From NCBI RefSeq assembly GCF_035989265.1, contig NZ_JAYKZX010000003.1, positions 2,666,001 to 2,730,000 of the forward strand: DNA of 64,000 nt, in the 5' to 3' direction. Of this stretch, positions 36,920 to 46,520 are shown piece after piece. Position numbers and translations under genes: made by a program. The stretch comes from Sphingobium sp. HWE2-09 (GTDB taxonomy: Bacteria > Pseudomonadota > Alphaproteobacteria > Sphingomonadales > Sphingomonadaceae). Below the pieces are notes generated by a model. That model saw only the letters and a list, made by a program, of their open reading frames with translations, had not been told where the DNA came from and made no database searches. Each line of letters starts with the position of its first letter. Position 1 is the stretch's first letter.

Positions 36920-38110
36920 TCATCCTGTCGCAGGCCTGAACAGTTTCTTCCACCAACGGCCGCCCGACTGCATGACATGCCGCCGGAACAGCAGCACGCC
37001 CACCCGGATGATCAGCGCCACGAACGCCCCCTGCCAGACGAGCGCGACGATATGCGGCCAGATCGCCGCATCCTGCGCCGCGCGGGCGATCATTGCGAAG
37101 GGCGAACTGAACGGAAAGATGCACGCCGCAACCTCCGCGGGCGATCCCATATGATCGACCGCATAGCTGGCGAAGAAGAAGATCATCATCTGCCCCATGG
37201 TGACCGGCATGTTGAGCGTCTGCACCTCCCGCACCGTCGCGGCCTGCGCGCCAATCCCCAGGAACAGCGATCCCAGCAGCGTATAGGCCATCGCGAAATA
37301 CAGCACCGCCAGCAACAGGAACAGCGGCCACCCAACAGCCGGCGCAGGCAGCGCCCCGCCGCCATCATGCAACGCCAGGAATATGGCGAAGGCCGTCCCG
37401 CCCCAGAAGGCGATGCCGACAAAGCTCATCGCCAGCATCGCCATCAGCTTGCCCAGGAAAATCGCGTCGATCGGCACGGCGGCGGCCAATATCTCGATGA
37501 TCTTGTTGGTCTTTTCCTCGACCAGATTGGACAGGATCATGCCCGCCAGCAAGATGGTGAGGAAGAACATCACCACCTGCGCCACCCGGCCGATCAGCAG
37601 CCGCGCCTGCGCCTGCGCGCCCAAGCTCGTCGTGACCTCCCGCCGCTCGATCGTGACGAAGCGCAGCGTGCGTTCGGCCAGCGACGCGGTGGACAACAGG
37701 CTGATATCGCCCTGCAACTTGTCCAGATCCTCGCTCTTGCCCGTCAGCACCGGATGGGCGATCGATCCCGACAGGATCGCCACGACCTCCGAATCCCGGC
37801 GAGCCAGCTGCGCGCGCGGGCTGGGGCTGGACGGCACGCGCCGCAACCGTGGCAGCTTCTGGTCGCCCATCCGCTCGGCCAGGCGATCATGCGCCCGCTC
37901 CAGCGCGGCGCTGTCGGCCTTCGACATCGCCACACCCACCACCGGGCGCAGGTCGGTGCTGGAAATCTTGTCCCCCAGCCCGCCAAACGCCATGCCGATC
38001 AGGATCGGCAACAACGGTCCCAGCAGGAACAGGATGAAGGTGCGCGACAGCACCACGGCGGTAAAGTCCCGCCGGGCGATGACGAAAGCGGCCCGCAACA
38101 ATTGTCTCAT
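36920..38110 (-). CDS. ABC transporter permease, ABC-2/NatB type
   Basis: The 396-aa protein starts VIARRDFTAVVLSRTFILFLL, the usual ABC-2 exporter opening. A large extracytoplasmic loop of about 150 residues follows, then five helices (VMFFLTILLAGMILSNLVEEKTNKIIEIL is typical of the NatB/YhaP group). Its ATG overlaps the stop of the ATPase gene by four bases. The pair may export sodium, peptides or lipids; the sequence does not say which. Confidence 0.88.
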   Translation of the reverse strand: MRQLLRAAFVIARRDFTAVVLSRTFILFLLGPLLPILIGMAFGGLGDKISSTDLRPVVGVAMSKADSAALERAHDRLAERMGDQKLPRLRRVPSSPSPRAQLARRDSEVVAILSGSIAHPVLTGKSEDLDKLQGDISLLSTASLAERTLRFVTIERREVTTSLGAQAQARLLIGRVAQVVMFFLTILLAGMILSNLVEEKTNKIIEILAAAVPIDAIFLGKLMAMLAMSFVGIAFWGGTAFAIFLALHDGGGALPAPAVGWPLFLLLAVLYFAMAYTLLGSLFLGIGAQAATVREVQTLNMPVTMGQMMIFFFASYAVDHMGSPAEVAACIFPFSSPFAMIARAAQDAAIWPHIVALVWQGAFVALIIRVGVLLFRRHVMQSGGRWWKKLFRPATG

Positions 38111-39108
38111 GCCGCGTCCTCCGCCACTGGTTCGCCCTGCATCTGCCGGGCCGCCGCCTCCCCCGCGATCGCGACGAAGGCGTCGTGCAAGCCAGGCCGT
38201 TCGATCGACAGGCTTTCGATCCCCGCCTGCCCGTCCAGCAGTGCGCGCAGCAACGGCTCTATCCCTTCGTCCGGCAGGTCGAAATGCCACGCCCCGTCCT
38301 GCGCCACCGTATCGGCGGGCAACGCGCGCCGCCACGCCCCGTCGCTCACCCGCGTGCGCAACCGCACCTGCGGCCGCAACCGGTCGCGCGCCTCCCCCGG
38401 CGTGCCTTCGAAGCGGATGCGCCCGCCCGCCACGATGGCGATGCGCTCGCACAATCGGTCGGCATGGGCGATGACATGGGTGGAAAAGAGGATGGTGACG
38501 CCCTGCCGCGCCTGTTCGCGGATCAATGCCTCCAGCTTCTCCTGGTTGATCGCGTCCAGCCCGGAAAACGGCTCGTCCAGTACGATCAATCGGGGTTCGT
38601 GGATGATGGTGCCGAACAGTTGCACCGTCTGCGCCATGCCCTTAGACAGCTGGCGGATCGGCTTGTCCGCCGCCGCGCCCATGCCATGCCCCTCCAGCAA
38701 CGCCCGCGCCCGCGCCCGCCCGACCTTCAGCGGCAGGCCGCGCAGCGCGCCCATGAACGCGATCGCCTCGAACGCCTTCATCGACGGATAGAGGCCGCGC
38801 TCTTCGGGCAGATAGCCGACCTGCGCCGCCATGCGCAGCGGCTGCGCCTCGCCCAGCAGCGTACGATGCCCTTCATCCGGGTCGATAATGCCCAGCAGCG
38901 TGCGCAGCAGCGTCGTCTTCCCCGCGCCATTGGGACCAAGCACGCCATAGATGGCGCCCGCAGGCACGGCGATGTCGATTCCGTCGACGGCGCGAAAGCT
39001 GCCGAATGTCTTGACAAGCCCCTGCCCCTCGACGGCATAGGACGCCGCCGGGACGGGCGCAGGCGCCGCTGTGGCAAGGAAGGATGGAGCCGGGGTGTCG
39101 CCGATCAT
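38107..39108 (-). CDS. ABC transporter ATP-binding protein
   Basis: The 333-aa protein has Walker A VLGPNGAGKTTLLRTLLG, signature RQLSKGMAQTVQL, Walker B RLIVLDEPFSGLDAI and the H-loop LFSTHVIAHADR. A C-terminal domain of about 100 residues follows, as in DrrA/NatA-type exporters. A short N-terminal Ala/Pro-rich lead of about 25 residues precedes the domain. ATG 39108 with AGGA upstream was used; another ATG 24 bases upstream is possible but would overlap the divergent queG start. Confidence 0.9.
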   Translation of the reverse strand: MIGDTPAPSFLATAAPAPVPAASYAVEGQGLVKTFGSFRAVDGIDIAVPAGAIYGVLGPNGAGKTTLLRTLLGIIDPDEGHRTLLGEAQPLRMAAQVGYLPEERGLYPSMKAFEAIAFMGALRGLPLKVGRARARALLEGHGMGAAADKPIRQLSKGMAQTVQLFGTIIHEPRLIVLDEPFSGLDAINQEKLEALIREQARQGVTILFSTHVIAHADRLCERIAIVAGGRIRFEGTPGEARDRLRPQVRLRTRVSDGAWRRALPADTVAQDGAWHFDLPDEGIEPLLRALLDGQAGIESLSIERPGLHDAFVAIAGEAAARQMQGEPVAEDAA

Positions 39109-39130
39109 CCCATCCTGATAGTCTGGACCC

Positions 39131-40189
39131 ATGCCCATGCCTATAGAAACCTTGGCCGAAACCTTGGAACAGCGCCTAAAGGCGGAGGCCGTGCGGCTGG
39201 GCTTCGCCGCCTGCCGCATCGCGCCTGCCGATGTCGCGCCCAAAACCAGCGAGCGCCTGCGTCAGTGGCTGGACGCGGGCCATCATGGCGACATGCTGTG
39301 GATGGAGGATCGGGCCGAACAGCGTGGATCGCCCAAAGGCCTGTGGCCCGACGTGCGCAGCGTCATCATGCTGGGGATGAGCTACGCGCCGGGGCGTGAT
39401 CCGCTGGCGCTGGCGGACGTGGGCGACCGGGCGCGCTTTTCGGTCTATGCGCAGGGCAAGGATTATCACGACGTCGTCAAAAAGGCATTGAAAGCCTTGG
39501 CCCGCTGGCTGGTCGAACAGCAGCCCGGCAGCCTCAAAGTGTTCGTGGATACAGCGCCGGTGATGGAAAAGCCGCTGGCGCAGGGCGCAGGCCTTGGGTG
39601 GCAGGGCAAGCACAGCAACCTTGTCAGCCGCAGCCATGGCAGCTGGCTGTTCCTGGGCGCCATCTATACCGAAATGCCGCTGGCGGCCGACGAGGGCGAA
39701 ACGGACCATTGCGGCCGCTGTACCGCCTGCCTCAACGCCTGCCCTACCGACGCTTTCCCCTCGCCCTATGTGGTCGATGCGCGCCGCTGCATCTCCTACC
39801 TCACCATCGAACATAAAGGCCCGATCCCGAACGATCTGCGCCCCGGCATCGGCAACCGCGTCTATGGCTGCGACGATTGCCTGGCGGTCTGCCCCTGGAA
39901 CAAATTCGCCGACGCCGCCGCCGCGAACCGCGCCTTCGTCGGCCGCGCGGAACTGGCCGCACCCGAAATCGCCGACCTGCTGGCGCTGGACGACGCGGGT
40001 TTCCGCGAAATCTTTTCCGGCTCTCCGATCAAGCGCATCGGCCGCAACCGCCTGGTCCGCAACGCCGCCATCGCCGCGGGCAATAGCGGCGACCCGCGCC
40101 TGCTGGGTCGGCTACAGGCGCTGGTCGGCGATGACGACCCGGTCGTGGCGGAAGCAGCGACATGGGCGATCGGGCAGATTGCAGGCTGA
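39131..40189 (+). CDS. queG: Epoxyqueuosine reductase QueG
   Basis: QueG reduces epoxyqueuosine to queuosine in the wobble base of Asp, Asn, His and Tyr tRNAs, using cobalamin and two 4Fe-4S clusters. The 352-aa protein has GMSYAPG near residue 82, the cluster motifs [18 protein letters not shown] and [14 protein letters not shown], and a C-terminal HEAT-like segment ([16 protein letters not shown]). It is divergent from the ABC operon with only 22 bp between start codons. Confidence 0.95.
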   Translation: MPMPIETLAETLEQRLKAEAVRLGFAACRIAPADVAPKTSERLRQWLDAGHHGDMLWMEDRAEQRGSPKGLWPDVRSVIMLGMSYAPGRDPLALADVGDRARFSVYAQGKDYHDVVKKALKALARWLVEQQPGSLKVFVDTAPVMEKPLAQGAGLGWQGKHSNLVSRSHGSWLFLGAIYTEMPLAADEGETDHCGRCTACLNACPTDAFPSPYVVDARRCISYLTIEHKGPIPNDLRPGIGNRVYGCDDCLAVCPWNKFADAAAANRAFVGRAELAAPEIADLLALDDAGFREIFSGSPIKRIGRNRLVRNAAIAAGNSGDPRLLGRLQALVGDDDPVVAEAATWAIGQIAG

Positions 40190-40232
40190 GGACGGTTTCG
40201 TCGGCTGACGACCAAGCACAGCCATCCACGTC

Positions 40233-40318
40233 CGTCATCCCAGCGAAAGCTGGGATCTCACTTCTTCTAGTGAAGCGCTTAAAAGAAAAGAGAGATGCCG
40301 GCCTACGCTGGCATGACG
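40233..40318. repeat. Head-to-head palindromic repeat pair with CGTCAT ends (REPIN-like)
   Basis: Left unit CGTCATCCCAGC-GAAA-GCTGGGATCTC, right unit GAGATGCCGGC-CTAC-GCTGGCATGACG, with 32 bp between. The 86-bp pair has the same terminal hexamers as the empty pairs at 15368 and 50623 and as both GIY-YIG elements. Confidence 0.8.
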
Positions 40319-40398
40319 GTCGGGAAACCCGCTGGTCCGCTTCCCGCCCCATGCAGGCCATTCCTGCAACCGGTAGTCAGACCGCCACCACGCCCCCT

Positions 40399-40649
40399 CC
40401 TATTCCCTTCCAATGTAGGATTTCCTCTGATCTACCCTGTCGGATGCATCAGCATGCCCGCCCTCGCCTGCCGATCGTCGCCCCCCGACGCGCGACGATG
40501 ACCGACCCGTCACCTTGGCGGCGCGTAAGGGGTGCGTAACGATGACCTTACAGACGCGTCAGAGGCGCTTCAGTGACGCGTTGGAACCGGAAATCCGCAG
40601 AAATGCGTCGCCACACCCCGACAACGGTGTGAACTTCGGCCCCGCGACC
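40399..40649 (+). repeat. Conserved intergenic element, copy A
   Basis: This 251-bp stretch matches, in opposite orientation, the stretch at 50018-50294. It begins CCTATTCCCTTCCAATGTAG and keeps GGATTTC, TCTGATCTA and CCTG at the same spacing as copy B. It then shares GCGTAAG, TGCGT, TGACCTTACAG and, at the end, GGTGTGAACTTCGG. It fills most of the 470-bp gap between queG and the lipoprotein gene; the rest is the repeat pair at 40233. One frame reads RKGCVTMTLQ then NGVNFGP, similar to copy B, but with no normal start and apparent frame changes. A conserved RNA or a decayed gene is possible. Confidence 0.6.
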
Positions 40650-40659
40650 TTGCGGCGCG

Positions 40660-41025
40660 CTACTTCGCCTGCAAAGCGCTCGCGCAACTCGCCGGATCGA
40701 CATCCGCGCCCGTGGGACCGCGCGCATCGACATGGGTGACGACCGGCTCTTTCCCGCGCGCAGGCGCATAGAGATAGGCGTCGAGGACGCAGCGCCCATT
40801 GGCGAACTGCAATTTGCGCACCGTCGTTTCGCGAATATCCAGCCGGGGCTGGCCGAACATCTGGGTCAAGGCCCGCGCGTCCGACCCCATCAGCGGCCCG
40901 TGCTTCATGAAGGCGCTGGCCGGAGGACCGGCGGGCGGCGGAGCATAGCTGCCCTTGGGCACCACGCCACCGCCACAGGCGGCCAGCGGCGCGAACAGCG
41001 CCAACGTCACGACAGGGAATTTCAT
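40660..41025 (-). CDS. Small lipoprotein, hypothetical
   Basis: The 121-aa product starts MKFPVVTLALFAPLAAC, a lipoprotein signal with lipobox LAAC. The mature part has a Pro-rich lead, then LMGSDARALTQMFGQPRLDIRE and GRCVLDAYLYAP with a second Cys near the end (PASCASAL). This pattern is like small outer-membrane lipoproteins of the SmpA/BamE type, but I would not assign that. Its ATG overlaps the stop of the EI24 gene by four bases, so the two are translated together. Confidence 0.78.
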   Translation of the reverse strand: MKFPVVTLALFAPLAACGGGVVPKGSYAPPPAGPPASAFMKHGPLMGSDARALTQMFGQPRLDIRETTVRKLQFANGRCVLDAYLYAPARGKEPVVTHVDARGPTGADVDPASCASALQAK

Positions 41026-41687
41026 GCGGATATCTTTCGCCCAAGCAGCATGTGCACGGCCATAGCCGCGCTCCAGATCGGCGCAAGCAGGTTGACCAGC
41101 GGGATGAGGAACATAACCGCCGAAACGAGGCCCAAAAGCCACCGGCTGCTGCGCGACAGCGGCGGGAGGGCGGGATGACGCGGCTCCACCATATCGGCCA
41201 TGTCACGGCCCAGCAGATAGGCGTTCACCAGCAGGAACAGCCCGATCGTCCCCACCCCCGTCACCAGCAACAGGATATAGGCGGGCAACGCCAGCAGGTT
41301 CCAGCCCAGCGTGCGCGTGATCGACGCAAGGGCGAAGCGCAGGCTGCGCGCCCAGCCCACCGGCCGGGCCGACAGCGCCGCCTGCGGATAATTCTCCCGC
41401 TCCACCACTTCGATGATGTCGTCGGCGAACAGGCCCATCACCGCCATCGCCACGGCGCGGAACAACAGCCATCCCGCACCGATCATCAACAGGGTCGTGG
41501 CGGTCGCTTGCGCCACGCCGCCCCCGCCCCAGCCGAAATGCAGCCACACCGCATGAAACGCCCACCAGAATGCCGCGCCCAGCCCTACGAAAAACAGCAG
41601 AGTCAACACCAGCGTCTTGCCCAGCAGGCGCAGCGCCGCGCCGTGGAAGATGGAGGGAAAGGCGCGCAGGACAGCGGTCAGAACCAT
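41022..41687 (-). CDS. EI24/CysZ-like membrane protein
   Basis: The 221-aa protein has four to six membrane helices and the EI24 pattern: LGKTLVLTLLFFVGLGAAFWWAF near residues 23-45, FADDIIEVVERENYPQA, then ILLLVTGVGTIGLFLLVNAYLLGRDMADMVEPRH, and GLVSAVMFLIPLVNLLAPIWS. CysZ members import sulfate, but family membership alone does not fix the substrate. It is the first gene of a two-gene unit with the lipoprotein. Confidence 0.85.
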   Translation of the reverse strand: MVLTAVLRAFPSIFHGAALRLLGKTLVLTLLFFVGLGAAFWWAFHAVWLHFGWGGGGVAQATATTLLMIGAGWLLFRAVAMAVMGLFADDIIEVVERENYPQAALSARPVGWARSLRFALASITRTLGWNLLALPAYILLLVTGVGTIGLFLLVNAYLLGRDMADMVEPRHPALPPLSRSSRWLLGLVSAVMFLIPLVNLLAPIWSAAMAVHMLLGRKISA

Positions 41688-41800
41688 GGCCCTGCTATCC
41701 TACCGCCTGCCCGCCGCGTCAATCAGCGCCGTTGCATGGGCGCGCCCGGCCCGGTAAAGGCGACGAAATTTTCTGGCATCCCTCAATTCAAGGATATTGC

Positions 41801-42811
41801 GTGACCGCTTCCGCACATCAGGCTCCGACGCTGGACGTCGTCGCGATCGGCAACGCCATCGTCGACGTCCTTGCCCGCAGCGACGACGCCTTCCTCGCCG
41901 AACATGCGCTGACCAAGGGCGGGATGCAACTGATCGACGCCGCCATGGCCGAGGCGCTCTATGCCGACATGCCCCAGGCCAAGGAAATCAGCGGCGGATC
42001 GGCCGCCAACACGCTGGCGGGCCTCGCCGCGCTGGGCAAGGCGTGCGGCTTCATCGGCCAGGTCAATGACGATCAGCTCGGCGAAGTCTTCGCCCATGAC
42101 GTCCACGCCTTGGGCATCCGCTTCGATACCCCCGCCATGACCGGCGACGTGCCGACCGCCCGCTGCCTGATCCTCGTCACGCCCGACGCGCAGCGCACGA
42201 TGAACACGTTCCTGGGCGCATCGCAGTTCCTGCCCGAAGCCGCGGTCGATTTCGACCTGATCCGCTCGGCCAAGATCCTCTATCTGGAAGGCTATCTGTG
42301 GGATCCCGAGCAGCCGCGCGCGGCGATGCGGGCGGCGATCGACGCGGCGCGGGGGGCGGGGCGAAAAGTGGCCTTCACCCTCTCCGACAATTTCGTGATC
42401 GACCGCCATCGCGCCGACTTCATCGACCTCATCGACAATGGCCAGATCGACATTCTCTTCTCGAACGAGGGCGAAATCCAGTTTCTGGCGCAGGTCGATG
42501 ATTTCGACAGCGCGCTCGCCCGCTTCGCCGACAAGGTGCCGGTGCTGGTATCGACCCGCGGCGAACAGGGTGCCGTCGCCGTCGTCGATGGCGTCCGCTA
42601 TGAAGCACCCGCCGCACCGGTGGCGCAGATCGTGGACACGACCGGCGCTGGCGACCTGTTCGCGTCGGGCTTCCTCGCTGCGCATATCGATGGCCGCAGC
42701 GTCGAAGACGCGCTGGCGCTGGGCGCCGCAGCGGCGGCCGAAGTGATCTCTCACTGGGGCGCGCGCCCCGAAGAGGATTTGGCCGTGATCCGCGACACAT
42801 TGTTCGCGTAA
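41801..42811 (+). CDS. PfkB-family sugar/nucleoside kinase, adenosine kinase-like
   Basis: The 336-aa protein matches the PfkB fold: VVAIGNAIVDVLARSD at the N-terminus, GGSAANTLAGLAALG (substrate glycines), STRGEQGAVAVVDGVRYEAP and the late motif VDTTGAGDLFASGFLAAH with the catalytic Asp. The pattern GKACGFIGQVNDDQLGEVF resembles the adenosine/ribokinase subgroup found in alphaproteobacteria. The start is GTG at 41801, with AAGGA six bases upstream. A strong terminator follows at 42818. Confidence 0.88.
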   Translation: MTASAHQAPTLDVVAIGNAIVDVLARSDDAFLAEHALTKGGMQLIDAAMAEALYADMPQAKEISGGSAANTLAGLAALGKACGFIGQVNDDQLGEVFAHDVHALGIRFDTPAMTGDVPTARCLILVTPDAQRTMNTFLGASQFLPEAAVDFDLIRSAKILYLEGYLWDPEQPRAAMRAAIDAARGAGRKVAFTLSDNFVIDRHRADFIDLIDNGQIDILFSNEGEIQFLAQVDDFDSALARFADKVPVLVSTRGEQGAVAVVDGVRYEAPAAPVAQIVDTTGAGDLFASGFLAAHIDGRSVEDALALGAAAAAEVISHWGARPEEDLAVIRDTLFA

Positions 42812-42817
42812 GACCCT

Positions 42818-42855
42818 AAAAGGCTCGCCTCTGCGATAAGGGGCGAGCCTTTTTC
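42818..42855. terminator. Intrinsic terminator after the PfkB kinase gene
   Basis: AAAAGGCTCGCC and GGCGAGCCTTTTT form a 12-bp stem with a 13-base loop and a T-run. It also stands before the convergent flippase gene and may work in both directions. Confidence 0.85.
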
Positions 42856-42903
42856 CTATTGCGCTGTCCTACACGCCGCCAAATCGGCGATGATGCGCGA
42901 ATG

Positions 42904-44427
42904 TCAGGCCGTCTTCTGCTTGCGGAACAAGGTGCGGTCTTCGGACCCGAAGCCCCAGCGCCAGATGACGACGCCATAGACCCCCAGGATCGTCCAGACC
43001 CCGAACACCAGTTCCACCCATTCGAAGCGCGGCGGCAGAGCCACGAAACCCGCGCCGACGATACAGGCGATACCAGCCGCACTCAGCAACGGCCAGCGCC
43101 ACGCATTGATCGGCGCACCCAGCAGGCGCGACAGCAACCGCGCCTTGATGAACGCGCCGACGCCCAACGCCAGGCACAGGGCAAGCGCGGGCGCGGCGGC
43201 GATCCACATCACCGGCATCCCCAGCCGTCGCGCCGTCAGAATGAGGACGAAGCTGAAACCGGCCTGCAACCCGATCATCACCAGCGAGATCATCAGGTTG
43301 CGATGCCGGGCGATATAGACCAGCGCCGCTTCGCTGACGACGGCGGTCGCCGCCACCACTTCGGCCAGCAGCAGAAAGGCCAGCGCGCCGGTGCCGCCGA
43401 CGAAATGCGGCCCCACCAAGCCCATCACCGCTTCGCCCGGAATGCCGAGCGCCAGCGCGATGCCCGCCTGCGCAGCGATGATCCAGAAACCGACCTGGCT
43501 GACCTGCTTGGCGATGGCGGCCAGATTGTTTTCAGCGAGGTTCCGGGTGATGACCGGACCCAGGATCGGATCGAAGCTGGTCTTCAATTTCTGCGGCAGC
43601 GACGCGACCTGCTGCGCGACATAATAGATGCCGATCACTGCCGGGCTGACGAACAGCCCCAATATCGCCATGTCGAGTCGGCGCGACCCCCATTCGACGC
43701 CATCGGCCGCCGCCAGCGGCAGGTTGCGCCGCGCCAGTCGCCACAGCCGTCCGACATCGGGCGTCCAGCCGCTGGGGCGACCATAATGACGGACCATCGG
43801 GATGATGGAGGCGGTGAACGCCGCGATCATCGATACGGCATAGGACAGGATCAGGCCGTCGCGGGTCGAATAAAAGGCGAAGGCGAAGGCGCCGATGCTG
43901 ATCGCCCAGGGTTCGATGATCGATCGCGCCCGCACGGTCGCCCCGACATCGAAACGATAGGCGCAGGCCGCCAGCGCCACGTCCGACCCCGCCACCGCAA
44001 TCACGACCAGCGCCAGCAGCCGGTCAAGCCCATTGATGCCGCTATTGGGAAACATCGCCTGGGGAAAGGCGATCAACAGACCCGCCCCCACCAGCGCCGC
44101 GAACAGGGTCACAAACATCGCGTCGGCGACGACATGGGCATGGGGCCGCTCGGTCTGGCTGAGCGCCCCTGCAAGGCCACGCTTCAGGCCCAACGTCGCA
44201 AGCTGGGCGACGAATTCGACCACCAGCACGGCATAGGCGAAACGGCCCAGTGCGTCCGCGCCATACCAGCGCCCGGCGATGAACAGGAACGGCAGGCGCG
44301 CGGCCAGGCGCAGCAGGAAACCGAATATATTGGTCCGCCCACCCTTTGCCAGGGCGGCGATATCTTCCTGATCCTTGGATGGCGGCGCCTGTGTCGCCAA
44401 CGAAGCCTGATCCCCCTGCGTCATCAT
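42904..44427 (-). CDS. Polysaccharide biosynthesis flippase, Wzx/MATE-like
   Basis: The 507-aa protein has about 12 to 14 membrane helices and the polysaccharide-flippase layout: LAKGGRTNIFGFLLRLAAR near residue 30, FAYAVLVVEFVAQLATLGLKRGL, and the helix pair with GIYYVAQQVASLPQKLKTSFDPIL. Such proteins move lipid-linked sugars across the inner membrane. The ATG at 44427 fits the start of homology; the frame extends into gpsA sequence and was not used. It lies 46 bp after gpsA on the same strand. Confidence 0.88.
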   Translation of the reverse strand: MMTQGDQASLATQAPPSKDQEDIAALAKGGRTNIFGFLLRLAARLPFLFIAGRWYGADALGRFAYAVLVVEFVAQLATLGLKRGLAGALSQTERPHAHVVADAMFVTLFAALVGAGLLIAFPQAMFPNSGINGLDRLLALVVIAVAGSDVALAACAYRFDVGATVRARSIIEPWAISIGAFAFAFYSTRDGLILSYAVSMIAAFTASIIPMVRHYGRPSGWTPDVGRLWRLARRNLPLAAADGVEWGSRRLDMAILGLFVSPAVIGIYYVAQQVASLPQKLKTSFDPILGPVITRNLAENNLAAIAKQVSQVGFWIIAAQAGIALALGIPGEAVMGLVGPHFVGGTGALAFLLLAEVVAATAVVSEAALVYIARHRNLMISLVMIGLQAGFSFVLILTARRLGMPVMWIAAAPALALCLALGVGAFIKARLLSRLLGAPINAWRWPLLSAAGIACIVGAGFVALPPRFEWVELVFGVWTILGVYGVVIWRWGFGSEDRTLFRKQKTA

Positions 44428-44473
44428 GTCTCTGATTTCGTCTGTAGGCGCAATGCGGCGACGGCGCGATGAA

Positions 44474-45445
44474 TTATTCGGGCCGCAACGGGCGGGCGAG
44501 CAGCGCGTCGATGACCTGCCCCAGCGGCGCGGCGTCGGCCAGCAGCGCGCATACCGCATCGACCACCGGCATTTCCACGCCAGCCGCGATCGCCGCGTCG
44601 CGCAGCACCGGTGCGGTAAAGGCGCCTTCCGCCACGGTGCGGCGATTGCTGAGCAGATCGGCGGCGGTGCGCCCTTCGCCCAATCCCTTGCCGAGCGAGA
44701 AATTGCGCGAATTGGTGGACGAGCAGGTCAGGACAAGGTCGCCCAGGCCCGACAGGCCACCCAGCGTTTCCGCCCGCGCGCCCCGCGCCATGCCGAAACG
44801 CGTCATTTCGGCAAAGCCGCGCGAAATCAGGGCCGCGCGGGCATTGAGGCCAAGGCCAGCCCCTTCGGCCACACCACAAGCAATGGCGAGCACATTCTTG
44901 ACCGCCCCGCCAATTTCCGCACCGATGACGTCATCGGACAGATAGGGGCGAAAAGCCGGACGGGCGATGCGGGCGGCCAGACGCTGGCCCAGCGCCCGGT
45001 CTTCGCAGGCCAGGGTGATAGCGGTGGGCAACCCCTTGGCCACTTCATGAGCGAAGGTCGGGCCGGACAGGACGGCGATAGGAGAGTTTGGCTGAGCAGC
45101 CTTTGCAACTTCCGACATCAGCAGGCTGCTGCCCGCCTCGATCCCCTTGGAACACAGGACCAGCGGCACGCCGGCCGGTGCCTGCGCTACCACGCTGCGC
45201 AGATGCTGGGCAGGACTGACCACCAGCAACAGGTCGCATCCGGCAAGGTCGGCCATCTCGCCGGTCGCCCGAATCGAGGAGGAGAGCGCAATGCCCGGCA
45301 GGTACAGAGGATTTTCAGAAGTAGCATTGATGCCCGACACGACATCGGGTTCCAACGCCCACAACGCCACGTCCTGCCCATCGCTGGCCAGCAATTGCGC
45401 CAGCGCCGTGCCCCATGCGCCTGCCCCGATAACGCCCGCTTTCAT
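44474..45445 (-). CDS. gpsA: Glycerol-3-phosphate dehydrogenase (NAD(P)+)
   Basis: GpsA makes glycerol 3-phosphate for phospholipid synthesis. The 323-aa protein has the dinucleotide motif [17 protein letters not shown] at the start, [32 protein letters not shown] and the catalytic-Lys region [20 protein letters not shown], with [14 protein letters not shown] further on. Its start overlaps the tsaD stop by four bases, so the two are a translationally coupled pair on the minus strand. Confidence 0.96.
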   Translation of the reverse strand: MKAGVIGAGAWGTALAQLLASDGQDVALWALEPDVVSGINATSENPLYLPGIALSSSIRATGEMADLAGCDLLLVVSPAQHLRSVVAQAPAGVPLVLCSKGIEAGSSLLMSEVAKAAQPNSPIAVLSGPTFAHEVAKGLPTAITLACEDRALGQRLAARIARPAFRPYLSDDVIGAEIGGAVKNVLAIACGVAEGAGLGLNARAALISRGFAEMTRFGMARGARAETLGGLSGLGDLVLTCSSTNSRNFSLGKGLGEGRTAADLLSNRRTVAEGAFTAPVLRDAAIAAGVEMPVVDAVCALLADAAPLGQVIDALLARPLRPE

Positions 45446-46476
45446 GCCTTCACTCCTGCGCCGCGCGCTTTTTCCGCCGCCGGGTCGAGCGGCCAGCGCG
45501 GCCGGGCGGGAACCGTGAGATCGTCGATCAGGCCGACCGCAAAACGCTCAGCCCCGGCCCAGGCGATCATCGCAGCATTGTCGGTGCACAGCCACAACGG
45601 CGGCGCAACGAAGGGCAGGGCATGATCGGCGGCCAGCCGTTCGAGCGCGGTGCGGATCGCTTGGTTGGCGGCGACCCCGCCCGCCACGACCAGGGCGGTC
45701 ACGCCCTCGCTCTGCCCCAGCGCCTTGCGCGTGCGATCGACCAGACAGTCGATCACCGCCTGCTGAAAGGAAGCGGCGATATCGTCCATGCCATATTGGC
45801 CCGACTGTACGGCGCGCATCACCGCGCTCTTGAGGCCCGCGAAGGAGAAATGCGGCTCCGCAGTACCGACCAGCGGGCGTGGCAGCGGGACCGCTTTGGC
45901 ATTGCCCCGCGCCGCCGCCTGTTCCACCTGCGGCCCGCCGGGATAGCCCAGCCCCAGCAATTTGGCGGTCTTGTCGAACGCTTCGCCCGCCGCATCGTCG
46001 ATGGTGGTGGCAAGACGGGCATAATCGCCTGGCCCCTTCACATGCAGCAGCTGGCAATGGCCGCCAGACACCAGCAGCAGCAGATAGGGAAATTGCAGCG
46101 TCGGATCGGCCAGACGCGGCGAAAGCGCATGGCCCTCCAGATGATTCACCGCAATCAGCGGCTTGCCTGCTGCGTGGGCGAGCGCCTTGCCGGTGACCAG
46201 GCCCACCATGACGCCACCGATCAGCCCCGGCCCGGCGGTCGCGGCGATGACATCGACGTCGGCGAGCGTCATCTTCGCATCGGCCAGCGCCGCTTCGATC
46301 AAGGGGCTGAGCGCTTCGACATGGGCGCGCGCCGCGATTTCGGGGACGACGCCGCCATAGGGACGATGCGCGTCCTCCTGCGTGGCGAGGCGATGCGCGA
46401 GAATCCGGCCGTCTGCGCTCACCAGCGCGGCTGCGGTTTCATCGCAGCTCGATTCCAGGCCAAGGATGATTGTCAT
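45442..46476 (-). CDS. tsaD: tRNA threonylcarbamoyladenosine synthase subunit TsaD
   Basis: TsaD transfers the threonylcarbamoyl group to A37 of ANN-decoding tRNAs. The 344-aa protein has [17 protein letters not shown], the metal motif [11 protein letters not shown] with two His, the phosphate loop [11 protein letters not shown], and late [10 protein letters not shown] and [12 protein letters not shown]. The ATG at 46476 has GGAAG five bases upstream and fits the usual start; one more ATG lies 12 bases upstream. It is divergent from hemC across a 44-bp gap with an exact central inverted repeat. Confidence 0.96.
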   Translation of the reverse strand: MTIILGLESSCDETAAALVSADGRILAHRLATQEDAHRPYGGVVPEIAARAHVEALSPLIEAALADAKMTLADVDVIAATAGPGLIGGVMVGLVTGKALAHAAGKPLIAVNHLEGHALSPRLADPTLQFPYLLLLVSGGHCQLLHVKGPGDYARLATTIDDAAGEAFDKTAKLLGLGYPGGPQVEQAAARGNAKAVPLPRPLVGTAEPHFSFAGLKSAVMRAVQSGQYGMDDIAASFQQAVIDCLVDRTRKALGQSEGVTALVVAGGVAANQAIRTALERLAADHALPFVAPPLWLCTDNAAMIAWAGAERFAVGLIDDLTVPARPRWPLDPAAEKARGAGVKA

Positions 46477-46488
46477 TGCCGCTTCCAT

Positions 46489-46508
46489 CTAATGCCCGTG
46501 GTCATTAG
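46489..46508. promoter_or_regulatory. Symmetric inverted repeat between divergent tsaD and hemC
   Basis: CTAATG-CCCGTGGT-CATTAG lies at the exact midpoint of the 44-bp gap. CATTAG on each strand is 12 bases from the start codon it faces, so the two arms may be the two -10 elements of divergent, very short-leader promoters, or one shared operator. Neither hemC nor tsaD has room for a longer leader without overlap. Confidence 0.45.
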
Positions 46509-46520
46509 AGCAAGCCGCAT

